DNA from: Liopterus haemorrhoidalis
Taxonomy: Eukaryota; Arthropoda; Insecta; Coleoptera; Dytiscidae
NCBI GenBank assembly: GCA_963971575.1
Contig: OZ020611.1
Span: 177,260,071-177,324,070 of the forward strand
Direction: 5' to 3'
Length of the DNA: 64,000 bases
Below are positions 22,016-33,859 of the stretch, one piece after another; position 1 is the first letter of the stretch, and the number at the start of each line of letters is the position of its first letter. A model generated the notes under the pieces. The model worked only from the letters and a program-made list of their open reading frames with translations, ran no database searches and was not told the DNA's origin. Position numbers and translations under genes: made by a program.

Positions 22016-23130
22016 TTGAGATGGCTGGTATCCTATAATACTAATAGGACTCAAGCCGACAGCTTAAATGGATTTTACTCAGATTTTGTCGAAATGTCCT
22101 CTGGAGTTTCGCAAGGTTCTCGTCTGAGGCCATTACTTTTTTGCTATTTATAAACGACGTTAAAAAATTATTAAAATATACTAATCTACTTTTTGTCAAT
22201 TATTTAAGAATTTTTAGAACTATCTGATTCCTTACAGACGCTACTCTCCTTCAATCTGACATATCTACCTTCACCGCATATTGTCAAGGTAATAAATTTC
22301 ATCTAAACTGGGATCAATTTCATATATCATTTACCCGTAATAGAAATATAATTTAAAATAAATATTACATCAACAATATATCACTAACAAGAGGTTCTCA
22401 AATCAAAGATTTTTGTGTTATTTTTGATATATATTTACAAGAAATGACTGCGAAAGCTTGGATTTATTATTCGCACAAATAAAGACCATCCTTATATTAC
22501 GCCTAATATTTCTAGCATTCGCAATTACTGCTCCATCATATGGATCCAATGTACGATGAATACATTAATAAGTACAGATTAAAGCCGTGAAATACATTCT
22601 ATTTAAAGTAAAAACTTGGCTTACTGATTACAGTTCAGTTCTATTTGAACTAAACATGTAGGCACTGAGGAATCGTCGCACATAATCGGATATGGTGTAT
22701 AAAATTCCATTACTATTTAGCAATACTATTGATGTCGTTCTGTTTTTTAGTTCTGTTATATAATGTTGGCAACCCTCATTCGTTTTATGTTTCGAAAACT
22801 AATAATAATATATTTTCAAATTCACCTCTTGAAAGACTGTCATCCACGTTCAACAATGTCTTTAATAATGTAATTACATATTAAACATAAATCACATTGT
22901 AAAATTATATTACAACATTTTAATTCAGATTCAGTCTCCAGTTGCTACTGTCATTGAATTACGTAACAAACTCATTTTTAACACTTCTGTTCGTACAGGA
23001 CTGTGGCTTATGTTACACTTTTATTTTCAAAACTTTTTTTTGTAATTTTAAATACAAAAATTAAATTGTTGCAATCCTATAGTATCGCATAATTTGTACA
23101 TATTATGCACGTAATTGTTAATAAAATTCT
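22016..23130 (+). pseudogene. Non-LTR reverse transcriptase relic
   Basis: Multiple frames give RT motifs in order: SSGVSQGSRLRPLLF (RT motif 4, about 22,098-22,142), then FINDVKK, LQSDISTFTAYC and KFHLNWDQFHISFTR (start of the thumb, about 22,250-22,335), then ISLTRGSQIKDFCVIFD (about 22,380-22,425). The tail holds VIELRNKLIFN-type residues near 22,950. The YADD box is worn away. Stops and indels are numerous. It looks CR1/I-like; the 3' end is uncertain. Confidence 0.6.
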
Positions 23131-23279
23131 TGAATACTGCTGTGGGTTTGTCATGTTTATGTATTTTGGCCATTTTTTGTTATTATCACATTTTTACGTT
23201 ACAGAGAAATTTGTTTTTGAACTGTATATATTTTAGTTTGTTTTTAACAAAATAGAACGGAAGAATTGTTTATACATTG

Positions 23280-23706
23280 TTTCAAGAAAAGGCAATTTCT
23301 GGTTTTAACAATTAAATTTATTAAATATTTAGCCATTATGACAGTATTTGATTGCCCTGGCAGTCCTCATGTCCCCAGACATGAGGACTGCTTATTGGTC
23401 TACCCAGGAGGTAGTCGTGTATGGAGTCGGACTTGCGGTCGTTACCGTGGTTCAGTAGAACGTCGTTGAGTTGGCTAGGTTCATCTGCCTCTCTTCCCTA
23501 CGACATCCTTTTACTTATACCTAGTACATATCTGGTACTTATACTTCCTTCGTCATGACAAATATTACTTGATTACGAAAATGCAGCAAATGCATTATGT
23601 AATCAGGTTATAGATGCTTGACGCTAACAAATACTTTTCTAATCAAAAAGTTGTACGTCCCAAAGTCTAGATGTCACAATTCTGACCTGGGGTTACCTTT
23701 GTCACA
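23280..23706 (-). mobile_element. Probable degenerate solo LTR, copy 1
   Basis: The block CTGGTTTTAACAATTAAATTTATTAAATAT and, further on, TTCGTCATGACAAATATT, GTAATCAGG, GACGCT, GTCTAGAT and CTGACCTGGGGTTACCTTTGTCACA occur in the same order in the LTR at 39,461-40,008. The right end TTTGTCACA is a proper LTR tip; the left end is worn. Orientation is taken from an AATAAA on the minus strand. A perfect 14-bp hairpin (23,360-23,373/23,378-23,391, loop CCCA) is private to this copy. Confidence 0.5.
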
Positions 23707-23814
23707 ATATTGTAAAATATAAATCATACATTTTTTCATTAACCCTTGTCAAACACCAAATCATTTGATAATTCTGTATTAAATAGACTGCAGCTCTTAT
23801 AATAACATTTTTTC

Positions 23815-24110
23815 AGATATTGACTTTTTTAACGTAAACTTAGTCAATTTAAACGCCTCTATGATAACAAATTAAAGCACATACGTTCTAGCTGACATTA
23901 CACCTTTTCTATTTTATCCGTTCTATAATATAATATTTATTTCATTATTCAATTGTATATTTGTACATTAATAATGTATAATTTGAAATCATCTTTTATG
24001 TAAATGTGTAAAAATATTTGACAGTGAACACCACTTCACTGGGTTTGTCCTGTTTGTGTTCCAAACAATGTAAAATATAATAAATAATAAATACATACAT
24101 AAATAAATTT
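23815..24110 (+). mobile_element. LINE 3' end with tail hairpin
   Basis: Starts with FDFFNVNLVNLNAS-type residues of a LINE C-terminus, then 3' UTR. A 7-bp hairpin CAGTGAA/TTCACTG (24,022-24,041) is followed by GGGTTTGTCCTG, and the tail is an AATAAATAAATACATACATA run. This arrangement (a short stem, CTGGGTTTGTCCTG and an ATAA-type tail) is common at insect LINE 3' ends. Confidence 0.5.
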
Positions 24111-25059
24111 GAAAATAAGAGTATTTATATTTTAAAAATATAAGTTTGACACATGTGTTTAATGTTTATGCTAATTTTAACTGTAACCTTTAGCAGTTGG
24201 GTAAAAATTTAGGTGAATTTCTGTTATGAAATTACATACGATAAAAATCATCCTGTGTTTTTATTTATTTTAGGTATTCTAAATATTTTGTCATTTTGAT
24301 TTCCATTATTTAATAGTGCATCTTGTAGTGTGGTTGGTATCCAGTATCGTTAACTTTCTTTTTGGGTTGCTTCACGCACAGTTATTGTGTGTTGTACGGT
24401 TAGTTCTGATAACAGGTCTCAATCTGGGTGGTTGCGATTTTTTAAAAACTTGTTTTTGTGTCGATAATGTATAAAAAAATTTTAGCCTGATTTTAACCTG
24501 CGATTTATTCTCTTCTTGTTAAACTTTGATACTATTAAGCACCTATATTTTGTTTTCAGGTGATTTCCTTTTCCTTTCTACGAATAATTTTTTAATTTAA
24601 CTTTCCAGGTCGTATGTTAGGATAGAAATTAACGCGATCTCCAGATTTGTAGAATTTGTGCAGCTTTGTTGTTTCTTTATGTTCTAACATGTGATTGTAT
24701 AGTTCACGAGAATTTACATACCGCTTGATAGACAGAGAACTTATAAACAAATTTATATCCATTTCACACAATTATTTATAAATAATCAATAATGTATTTG
24801 AACTATTCGTTGTTTCCGAACATACGTCCAGAGTTTTTATCGTCATTTGTTACGTTTGAACATATTCACATAAAAGTATGTGTGTTTTTGTCTATGAAAT
24901 ACTTTCTCCGTGCCGGTTGGAAGAGTGACTAAAACAAAGCAATCGTTCTTTCTCAACATCCGAACGAATGGCATGGCTTAATTTTCAATAGCTTTACGAG
25001 TATTTTCAAATTCAATAATAAGAGAGATATTTCAAAAGTTCAGTTCTCCCCTTTATGGA
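24111..25059. other. No recognised gene
   Basis: AT-rich, no motif or repeat identified. Confidence 0.5.
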
Positions 25060-26260
25060 CTGTCGTTTTTTTATTTTTTTGCCACAAAAGTCAACATTTT
25101 AGACCGTAACTCAAAAGTGACAATGTATTTGTGATCTAAGGCTAAAAATGTATGAAAATACCAATTTTCCAACGAATTTAAAAAATTTTAATTTAGAACT
25201 TTTGGTCAAAACTTGTTTGGCTCCGATTTTAGCCAAAATACAGTTTTAAGCTAAATTTGAGATGAGGATTATGAAAAAAATATTTTAAAAATTAATGCTT
25301 TCTTAGTTTTTAAATTATAGCCGATTTGGGTCAGTTTTTTTGCCTGTAATTCCAAAACTTTTGCCTAATCTTCCAAATTTTGTTGATCTATGACCAAAAG
25401 TACATATTTATACCAATTTTCAATAAAATCGGAGACAAACAATTAAAAAAGTCTACCCCTTACGATTTTTTCGATTTTTGGCCATTTTCAAGGGTTTTAG
25501 ATTACTGCCCATACAAAACTGGATAATTGGTTTATTAAAGCCCAAAATTTTGTTTTAGGCTAAACAATGAAGGAGAATTTTAAAACTTCAAACCGCAGAT
25601 TTCTATCCCTTATCCTATCATTATCCCTTATCATATCCCCTATCATTTTCAAAAATTTTTAAAAAAATTAAAAGTTTAAAAATTTTTAAAAAAATGAAAA
25701 GTTTAAAATTTTTTGTTTATTTGAAAATATGGTAGCAAGTCAATTAGGACCTCAAGATTTCAAAAATTTCAAACGCTGGTCTTTATCGCCTTTCGTTTTT
25801 GAGAAACGTTCATGCAAAGATGAAAATTTCTATAAATCGCGCCATATTAGAATTTATCATAGTTTTAAAGGACTCAAAACGAATAAAGCCTCAACTTTTT
25901 TCTAGGCTAAATAAACTACGAGGAATCCAAAAATTCTAATCTCCGGTCGTTTTCTCTAACCATTTTTGAATTGCGATTTTTTTTTAATTCACAATGTTCA
26001 CAAATAATGTAATTTATGCCATTAAAAAACTTTCAAAACGCATTAAATGATTAAAGCCTCAAATTATTTCTAGACTACATATACTACAGAGAATCCTAAA
26101 GTTTTTTTCAATTCTCAATATGCACAAATATTATAAACTATGTAATTATTTTTTATTTTTTTCGTAATCTCCAGATAGTCGTTTACGACTACCCCCAAAT
26201 TTTTTCTAGACTAAATAAACTACGGAGAATCCAAAAATCTAACCGGAGGTCGCTATATCT
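25060..26260. repeat. Diverged tandem repeat region
   Basis: A segment of the form ATTAAAGCCTCAAA...TTTCTAG(A/G)CTA.ATA.ACTAC(G)GAGAATCC.AAA recurs near 25,534, 25,885, 26,053 and 26,198, that is at multiples of roughly 150-175 bp. TTTTGGCC/GGCCAAAA-type and ATCCCTTATC motifs also repeat. The region is probably an old tandem array or a chain of related repeats. No coding. Confidence 0.5.
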
Positions 26261-26882
26261 AAAATATTTTATATATTTTAAAAATATTATAAATTAAGCC
26301 ATTTAAAAAAAGTATGTAGAACAAAAGAGATTTGTCATCTTATTCTAAACAATTTCTGTTATATAGGTGTTGGCTAGGTCAATATTAAGGAAGATATTTA
26401 AAAAATTTAGCTTTAGAGTGATCCCGGTAACTCAAAATTTTCATCTAATTGAAAAAATACATCGAACAAAAAAGGTTTGCTTTCTTTTTATAAATTTTAT
26501 AATATATTTCTGTCAAGTCAATAATAAGGGAAATATTTTAAGTTTTTTAATAAACAGTTTTAACCTGGAAACTACCCCTGGAATAAAATTTTTGAAATGT
26601 TTTAGAGTCTAAGTTCGAATCCTGGTTTCACTCTATCATCATACTAAATTACATGAAAATATGTGGAGCCGTTTTGCGTAAATCTCGGACAGACCGACAG
26701 ACAATATTGTCTTATAATCATCTGAAACGTGTAGAAATAAAATATGAGACCCAAAAATTAAAAAACAGTTATAGCCTCCAATTTTATTAAGATATTATAT
26801 TCTTATTCGAGGAAAAGAATTCTTGAGTTTTTATAATTTAAACTCCTCTGTATCTCTTATAATATCATTAGCAAAGATTAAA
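26261..26882. other. No recognised gene
   Basis: The stretch AGCCGTTTTGCG...CAGACCGACAGACA near 26,670-26,703 looks like a relic of an insect (AGAC)n-type repeat. Otherwise empty. Confidence 0.4.
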
Positions 26883-27163
26883 CAGTTCCCAACCGACGGT
26901 CCTCGAGATTTTTTTGCCGGTCCGCGAAATTTTTTTCCGATCCGCATAATTATTTTTATGTGCAAGTTTATAAAACAAAAAATTATGTTTAATTATAAAA
27001 TACAATACTAATTACCCTTGAAAGGGTTAAAAAGAATAGTTGTAATCAGTGCAATAAAAAATATGAAACTTTTGCGATGCAAATTACTTTCTAAATTTGC
27101 CGGGCCGCGAATTTTTTCTAGGTCGCTTGCCGGTCCGCCATGAAAAAATGTTAGGAAACGCTG
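26883..27163. mobile_element. Degenerate hAT-like MITE
   Basis: 281 bp. The left end CAGTTCCCAACCGACGGTCC and the reverse complement of the right end, CAGCGTTTCCTAAC (then CGGACCGGC), form an inverted pair. CCGGTCCGC blocks recur inside at both ends. The TTCCCAAC tip type is common in hAT MITEs. No clear 8-bp duplication remains. Confidence 0.55.
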
Positions 27164-27167
27164 CTAT

Positions 27168-27512
27168 AGGCTATTCTAAACAATTAGGCGGAACTAGAAT
27201 TTGCAATCTAGTTAGTTTCATCGTTTGAATCGTGGTTTTTGGCCGTTTGGCTTAAGATTTGTAAATCATACTTACAATAAACATCTTTTGGTTAAGGTTA
27301 TTATCATTTTCTTTATAATTCGATTTTTTGTGTCATTCTTAATACAAATTTCCCATTTATTTTTTTGTCATTAAAATATGAAAAAAAATATTTTATTTTT
27401 GACATTCATTCGTTTCCTTGTTTTATTGTTGGAATTTAAAATTTGACCTTCTCGTGACAACCTAAAAGAACGAAATTCGCATTTAGTTCCGCCTAAACAT
27501 TAGGAATAGCCT
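27168..27512. mobile_element. Inverted-repeat element with AGGCGGAACTA ends
   Basis: The left end AGGCTATTCTAAACAATTAG then GCGGAACTA and the reverse complement of the right end AGGCTATTCCTAATGTTTAG then GCGGAACTA form a roughly 32-bp terminal inverted repeat. Related GCGGAACTAGATTTT and TTCCGCTTAAAGG sequences occur at 63,578-63,740. The superfamily is unknown; it abuts the preceding hAT MITE. Confidence 0.6.
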
Positions 27513-28411
27513 GTACATATATTTAAACCTATGGCGTGCATTAGAAAATTAATAATCTGACCACTTTGTTCTAGACTTAACGTGACAAAATTTTTTCTTT
27601 TGCAATTATAAATCAAATATACAAGTTCTGCTCAACACAATTTTAAACAGACATAAAAAATTCACTCCTACTGTAATGGGTTCTGCAAATAATCCCAACC
27701 AAAAAAACTTTTCATTAAAATTTGTCATGTCAGCTTTCGATCCTGAACACCAAAACATGAGACGGTTGGTAAACAGTCCCCACTTTCCTTAGTAAATAAT
27801 CATGTGGCAAGAAATTGTTTTCTCACCATAAAAATTTCCAGCTCGTGATACGGTATAAAAAGTTTCCGTCGGCAAATGTCTGCATGCGGAGTTATGTGCA
27901 TGGCAGTTTCTTGCATGAGAGGTTGCCACTGCCACCCAAATCAAATTATAGTTGATTCCAACGCACACTAGATCCGCTCAAGCAAACACTAACATGCTTT
28001 ATTCAGCCGCACGACTGAACAAGCCTTACACTGCCACTAGCTACCACTGCTCAACAGGATAATCTACTTCTTAGATAGATTTTACTTGCTTCTTTAGATC
28101 TTACTGATATTAATATTAGTTTCATCATAAAATATAATTCAGTAAAAAAAGACAACTTTCGCCGATTTTCAGAACAGTGACAAATGTTTCTACGGCTGTT
28201 AGGTGACGAGCTTACGTACCTAACTCACTTCAGCTAAGTAATAAACTTCTTAAGCACTAAAGTGTCATTATGAATTTTTGAAGTAAATAAAATTCATACA
28301 GCTTTAAGCTGCAATCACAGCTCTTAAATTAGTCGACTAGAGACTATGAATTGTGTATAAAATTAGTAAATAGATTTAACGTTTAACGAAAGCGTTTACA
28401 GCTCTGCAAAT
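27513..28411. other. No recognised gene
   Basis: No open frame or repeat of note. Confidence 0.5.
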
Positions 28412-28436
28412 TAATAATAATAATAATAATAATAAT
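28412..28436. repeat. (TAA)n microsatellite
   Basis: About eight TAA units, 140 bp downstream of the tail of the minus-strand LINE fragment. Confidence 0.85.
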
Positions 28437-28574
28437 GTTTATTTCACAAGTAACAAGAAATTTGTACATGCAACGTCAAGATAATACAAGTTCTTATTAT
28501 ACTACACACACAAGTATATATATTTGTAATAATAAGATAAAGTATAATAGCATAAGATGAACAAAATAGCATAA

Positions 28575-29211
28575 AAATAAATAATAATAATAATAATCAT
28601 AATTCCAGTAAAGTTTTTGGAAGACTAACTGTTCTCGAGGAAAAATTCCTCCAGATTGTATATATTTTTCGAGAGGAGAAGTGTTATAATTTATTTTTTG
28701 AAAACGTTAATATTATTTACTTCTTTAATATATGAAGGCAACTGATTGTAAAATTTACAGGCATTGTACCTGGCACCTTTACTCTGACAGAGCGAGATTT
28801 ATTTTGTCCATCCTTAAGATGTCAGCCTTATGCCTTGTATTATGGGTGTGAACTGGATAATTGGTCTTAAAAAGTTGATGTTTTTAAAAGTGAAAATTAA
28901 TAATTCAAAAATATAAATGCCAGGAACAGTGAGAATTCCAAAATCTTTAACGGCAGAGCGACATGAGTCTCTATTTCTCAAATTTGCGAGAATTCTAAGA
29001 GCTCGCTTTTGTGTAACGAAAACTCTCTGGAGTTCGGTTGATTTTCCACAGTGCATTATTCCATATTTCAATAAGGAATGAAAATTAGCTGTATATAAAT
29101 TTTTAAGGACGGAATTACTGCATTTGAGGGTCATCACCCTCATTCCATAGATTGTTTTATTTAGTTTCTTACACAGTTCGTTTATATGTTCCGTCCATTT
29201 GAGGTAACGAA
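28575..29211 (-). pseudogene. LINE reverse transcriptase C-terminus with (TAA)n tail
   Basis: Minus strand, from 29,211: YLKWTEHINELCKKLNKTIY, then LKNLYTANFHSLLKYGIMHC, VFVTQKRALRILANLRNRDS and IYIFELLIF (the thumb and C-terminal segment of an insect CR1/Jockey-like ORF2). After frameshifts it resumes with FYNQLPSYIKEVNNINVF and LLSKNIYNLEEFFLEN at the natural C-terminus (about 28,630). Only one 109-codon piece remains open (29,143-28,814). The tail is an ATT run at 28,578-28,595. The element is 5' truncated near 29,211. A related 3' end is at 30,030-30,364. Confidence 0.75.
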
Positions 29212-29619
29212 ATCATTAATGCGTAACGAAATCAACTACGATGGAAAAAAAGCATTTGTGACTTTTTACGAACCCGCCAAGATCGTGATTTCTTGCTAAA
29301 TTATAATAGCAAAATTACAAGCGCAACTACAGCAATTCTTTTTCGTTTCACGATTTCCAAAATTTGTTATAATATTGTGTGACAGTATTTTTTAAGTTCT
29401 GTAAAGTGAGATAGCTAATGTGTGTTATATGTCTGTCTCATTAAAACAACAATTGAGAAAGCATTATGCATTAAATTTAGAGCTCTGAACGGTCGGTCGC
29501 GTTACCATATCGACGACGTATGTGCTTTATATCCTAAGTGAAATAAACATAGTTTGTCAGAAAACAACAAAAACAGTTTTACTTGCATACCAATTATTTT
29601 ATTATTTTTATAATATTTT
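29212..29619. other. No recognised gene
   Basis: AT-rich, featureless. Confidence 0.5.
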
Positions 29620-29985
29620 ATTTAGATGAGCCGTGTTAGGCGCAAATAGTTATCGTTGTAGTGCACCAAAAATTGTAGAGCGCAAACGTTAAATCGTCTG
29701 TACCTGCTACTTGACCGCTGAACAAGGGCACGGACGTGAGTTCAATTCCTGCTTATGTCAAATAATTTTTGTAAAAATATTTATAAAAATTACAGGTTCT
29801 GCTTAGCCGTTCGCAACCGGCTTTAAACTGTAGGTGCCTTTCTGTGTACGTTAAAAAATGGACGTAATACTGGCCATATTACTCCTGAATGTACATAGAT
29901 TGAAAACAAGGTCACGAAACCTGGAAACAGGAGGCCTTGGATCATTTCGGGCTGTTACCCCACTGATGATGATGATGATGATTAG
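29620..29985 (+). mobile_element. SINE-like element with (GAT)n tail
   Basis: Begins with the dispersed block GAGCCGTGTTAGGCGCAAAT also seen at 19,417. A B-box-like GAGTTCAATTCCT (29,739-29,751) follows, then a body ending CATTTCGGGCTGTTACCCC and a short GAT tail. B box plus microsatellite tail fits a tRNA-derived SINE; the A box is not clear. Confidence 0.5.
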
Positions 29986-30029
29986 AAAATAATATACCAT
30001 ACACGAAACAGAAACTAGCCCCATTTTAT

Positions 30030-30364
30030 AGGAGCTATTGAAAGTATTAAATATAAAGCATTTAGACTACCTAAAATGCGTTACACATCATCTAAAACTA
30101 ATCCAGATTACATTGGTTCCACTATGTACAATAAATTGTCAAATAATCTCAGAGAGCTCAGTGCTTTGAAATTTAAAAATTGTCTCAAAAAACTTTTAAT
30201 AGAGAAAGGATATTACGATATAAATGAATTTTTGAACGACGATCTCAGTAATATAATGCCGCATAGGTAATTTTTCTTGTATAAATTATCACATATATCT
30301 TTTATGTTGACTTAGTTATATATTTTGTATATCTCCTACTGTAATAAAATTATTATTATTATTA
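30030..30364 (+). pseudogene. LINE ORF2 terminal fragment with (ATT)n tail
   Basis: The frame from 30,076 gives 64 codons including STMYNKLSNNLRELSALKFK and LIEKGYYDINEFLNDDL, which is the last segment of the same LINE class as 28,575-29,211 (Y-N-x-L-P/S...K-F-K-x-x-L-K...Y-D/S-I-x-E-F-L). Stop at 30,270. The 3' UTR ends AATAAAATTATTATTATT. Everything upstream is lost, so this is a strongly 5'-truncated copy. Confidence 0.7.
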
Positions 30365-30479
30365 TCAAAAAATGTCATTTAGGAGGTATTTCACACGCGT
30401 CGTGGATATGACAAACTTGTTAGTGCCAATCAACAGTGCAGTCCTAGTTTACATAGTCGACTAATTTATCGCAGCTTTA

Positions 30480-30545
30480 TTGAGCCGATTGTATTTAATC
30501 TAGAACACAACGTTTCGCTAATATAGACAATTGGCATCTTCAGGC
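30480..30545 (-). ncRNA. Hammerhead-core-like motif (Penelope-like end)
   Basis: Minus strand: CTGAAGA (30,543-30,537), stem GCCAAT/ATTAGC with one C/A mismatch, then GAAAC (30,516-30,512). The order box CTGANGA - stem - GAAA is that of the hammerhead catalytic core reported in Penelope-like elements. Stems I and III have not been established. Confidence 0.35.
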
Positions 30546-30689
30546 GCTAAAAATATACATAACTATAATAGTATAATGGTTTATATAATATATTACAATG
30601 TATTTACCTATCCTAGTGTGATATAATAGTATTTTAAATAACAATCATATAATGGAGGCTATATTGAACAAGGATGAAGTTTTCCACCC

Positions 30690-31100
30690 AAGCCGTGAGC
30701 GAGGGTGGTATTTCTGGTTCTGTTAGGATTCTAGATTTATGCTAAGAAATGTTTTCTGGCTGTTTCTATTATTGCTCTTATTTCAGCATATATTTACCCA
30801 TTATTTGCAAAAACTTATCCCAAACATTAAATATTTTAAGTTTTTGAAACTCCATTTGTTTTCCTTCTAGTTTTATTTTGCGCTTTACACCGTTTGTGCT
30901 ATCCATAGTTTTAGTTTTTTCCCAACCTTATTTTTATGTATAATTTCTACACTTCATCGTCTAGTTTTAAGTTTTCTTGCACCTTCTTTTCATTTTCTAC
31001 TATTTTGTATTATTTCGTATGACATTAATGCCTAGGTGTTAGAGGTATTGCTCTGAGACTAGTGGCATTGCTCTATCATATTTTTTATGTTCATTATAGC
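30690..31100 (-). pseudogene. RTE-like reverse transcriptase fragment
   Basis: The minus strand gives VKRKIKLEGKQMEFQKLKIF, then NVWDKFLQIMGKYML and RAIIETARKHFL. This is the segment following the RT palm in RTE-like elements (G-K-x-I/M-E...F-x-Y-L-G...E-I-R-x-x-I-x-x-A), here eroded. Stops are present; no termini. Confidence 0.45.
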
Positions 31101-31950
31101 AGTATTTAACAAAATAATAAATAGCAATGGACTAAACATTTTTATCTTAACCCATTTATTTATTTAAAATTGCATAGATTTTTCATTCTTCTGCGAACAT
31201 AGTTCCTTGTACCATAGTAGAGGCATTTAATACCTTGAATTGTTCCCTTTTCTATACCTTTGATTTTTACCTGACAAAAACACACCGAACCAAAATAGTA
31301 ACCCAAATAAATCTTTCACCTATTTTTCGACGACATAGTAGATTACCATTTTTACCAAATATCAGTTTTAAAAGAGTGGTTCCTGAAACATAGCTAGTAC
31401 GAATAATTCTATTTCTCTATCTCTTTATGATATAAATGTATATCAAAGTATGTCAAAAAAATGTCTTTCAAGATGAGAAAAATTCTCCTCATGTCCTGCA
31501 GTTGAAAAAGTCTTGTTCCAAATATAAAAATTGTCATTCTATCGTTGAAAATAATTGAGTATCATATACAGTGAAAAACGTATGATATTTATTGTAAATT
31601 TATTCCGAGGAGGACAATTTTTCCAATAACAGAGCGCGAGTACGATATTTCAGAGCGTCTGCTGCTGCTGTCTCATACCGCGCACCACTTATTTTGGAAG
31701 TCTGCAATTTGAACACTTGTATCATATTATGTACAGAATACTCAAATAAAGAACAACCGTAATTCAAAAAGTTTATTTCCATTTTAAATATGTTTTCACG
31801 TTTCCTATATATTATCCATAATAATATATATTATCCATAATAATATTAGGGAAGATAGCATCAAATTAAGTAAGGTGACTAACCATCATCCTATGATGAG
31901 AGTAATCTCTTTTTGTCCTGCTATGGATATATTTGTGCTTCTTGTACTAC
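31101..31950. other. No recognised gene
   Basis: No domain or repeat recognised. Confidence 0.5.
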
Positions 31951-32922
31951 TTAAGACCGAATTCATAAACGTTTCTAATCCTCACCTCATTCTCACCTCA
32001 ACCTAAATTGGCAATGAGTCACTCATTTGGAATTCAGAAACAAAAGTTGAACATTAGTAACTCATTGCCCACTCAGTTAAATCCGAGTATCTGTCAAATA
32101 TGAGTAAATAATGAGTGAGATTTGAGGCCAGTAGCTGGTAATCTTAAATTTACCTCATTTAAGATTTTGATTTATATAAATATAAAAATATATTTGTATC
32201 AATGTGGATAATGATTTTTTGGAGTATGTAGACCATGAACATGATTATTTAAATGTGCGTCGATACATTTGGAACGTAAAAAGAAATAGTAACCTATTTT
32301 TTAATACAAAATAATTGTTTTTATCAGGCGGTATTGGCGGGACGCTTAAGATCCTCTTCAATATATCACTGACTATGAACTTATTCAGAAATTTCATTTC
32401 TTAAAACTATAACACATATAATACTTCCTATCGTATATCCAGAAATTGGGGTACTATAGAAGCATAGGTTGTCTATTCCTCCAGTTGTGGCAGGCATAAT
32501 TTTATTAGATATGACAAGTTATTTTTCTTAATTCATTATAATATATCTTTAAGAGAACGCATGGCAACTTACATTTACTTAATCAACCTTAGAGGCGCAA
32601 AATAATATAAGTTTCCGAAAATATTACTGCACACCTGGGTAGATATGTTAAATTTCCCGGAACTAACGAGAATATCGAAAAAAATCGTTATGGATTTTAT
32701 TCATATCGCCGGTTTTCCTAGTCACTGGTTGGGTTAACGGTACCCATATCGAAATAGGAAATTCTAGAAGGTAGAAATGTGAAACTATTTTGAAATAGAA
32801 AAGGCTAGATGTGATTCAACGTGCAAGTAGTAGCAGGTACAAACTGTGAAGTCTTGGACAATGATATTCGCTGGCCAGGATCCGTCCATGATAACAGGAT
32901 ATTTAACACTATATATCACTTA
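31951..32922 (+). pseudogene. PIF/Harbinger transposase relic
   Basis: Starts at TTAAGACCGAATTCATAAAC (31,951), a plausible TTA target plus Harbinger-type tip. Downstream frames give MDFIHIAGFPSHW (about 32,691-32,730), VNGTHIEI (about 32,735-32,758) and DIRWPGSVHDNRIF (about 32,863-32,905). These match I-A-G-F-P, D-G-T-H-I and W-P-G-S-x-H-D-x-R of HARBI1-like nucleases. The first catalytic Asp (DGTHI) reads Asn here; the WPGS..HD aspartate is kept. The order is right but frameshifts separate the blocks. The Jockey-like fragment begins directly after it. Confidence 0.7.
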
Positions 32923-33690
32923 AAATAGCTCGAAGGACTTTTTTCTCTTAAGTCTGCATACTATGTTCGTGTTGTCTAGAAGCTGGACGGCCTCGACGTT
33001 CTCGTGATTGTGGAGCCTTTTTTCGTGTCTCCGTCCAAATTTGTGGATTACACTAGTTACAGATTCCACACCCAGGTCCCTATGGAGATCTCTGTTTCTA
33101 GCATACCAGGGTGCATCGACGATGGTTCTTAGTACCTTGTTCTGGAATCTTTGTATGATAACCATATTACATTATTTGGTACAATCCCAGAGTTGAATAC
33201 CATACGCCTATACCGGTTCCAATATTTGCTCGTAGAGAAAAAGCTTGTTATGTACTGCACAGAAGAGTTTTGTCCCATCAGGCAATACTTTTTCTATATT
33301 TTAGACTCAGTTCCTCTCTTTTCTTTTTGACGTGAGCTTTCCATCGAAGCTTGTCGTCTAAGGTCATGCCAATATATTTGGCTGTATTTGCATACGGCAC
33401 TATTTGATTGTTAGTAGTTACCGGGATATGTTCTAAACTTCTGTTGGTGAAGTTAATGTGAATTGATTTAGATTCGTTTAGCTTCATTCACCATTTTTAT
33501 GTCCAATTATATATTTGGATGATGGCTGTTTGTAGATATCTTGTCGATTCTTTAATGTTGTTGCCTACTGCTAATATCGCATTGTCATCAGCCAATGTAG
33601 CTACTGTGTTATTTTCTAATTCGGGGTGATTGTTAGTGTACAGTAGGAGTGAAAATATCTGATTTACTGAATTATCTTCCAAATTCCCGA
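32923..33690 (-). pseudogene. Jockey-clade reverse transcriptase C-terminal relic
   Basis: Minus strand in order: LLLYTNNHPELENNTVATLA then DDNAILAV (RT catalytic A-D-D, about 33,620-33,570), KLNESKSIHINFTNR (33,485), YIGMTLDDKLRWKAHVKKKR (33,380-33,310), AYGIQLWDC (about 33,200) and IIQRFQNKVLRTIVDAPWYA (33,160-33,100). This is the classic Jockey palm-to-thumb order. Frameshifts at about 33,490 and 33,280, and stops, break it into three open pieces. The retained ADD box shows the protein was a polymerase. It truncates the Harbinger relic on its left. Confidence 0.85.
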
Positions 33691-33859
33691 CGAAATGATG
33701 AAGAATTTGAATTTATTGGCAATCTGTTTCCACTCTTAGTCCAGCTATGAACAAAAAACAGCTTAAGGAATTAATTTTGAAGATAAATAAAATCAAAGAT
33801 AAAAAATGAACTGAAACTGAGGAAGAAACAAACTTTAAAAGAAAAATTTCAGAAGAAAA

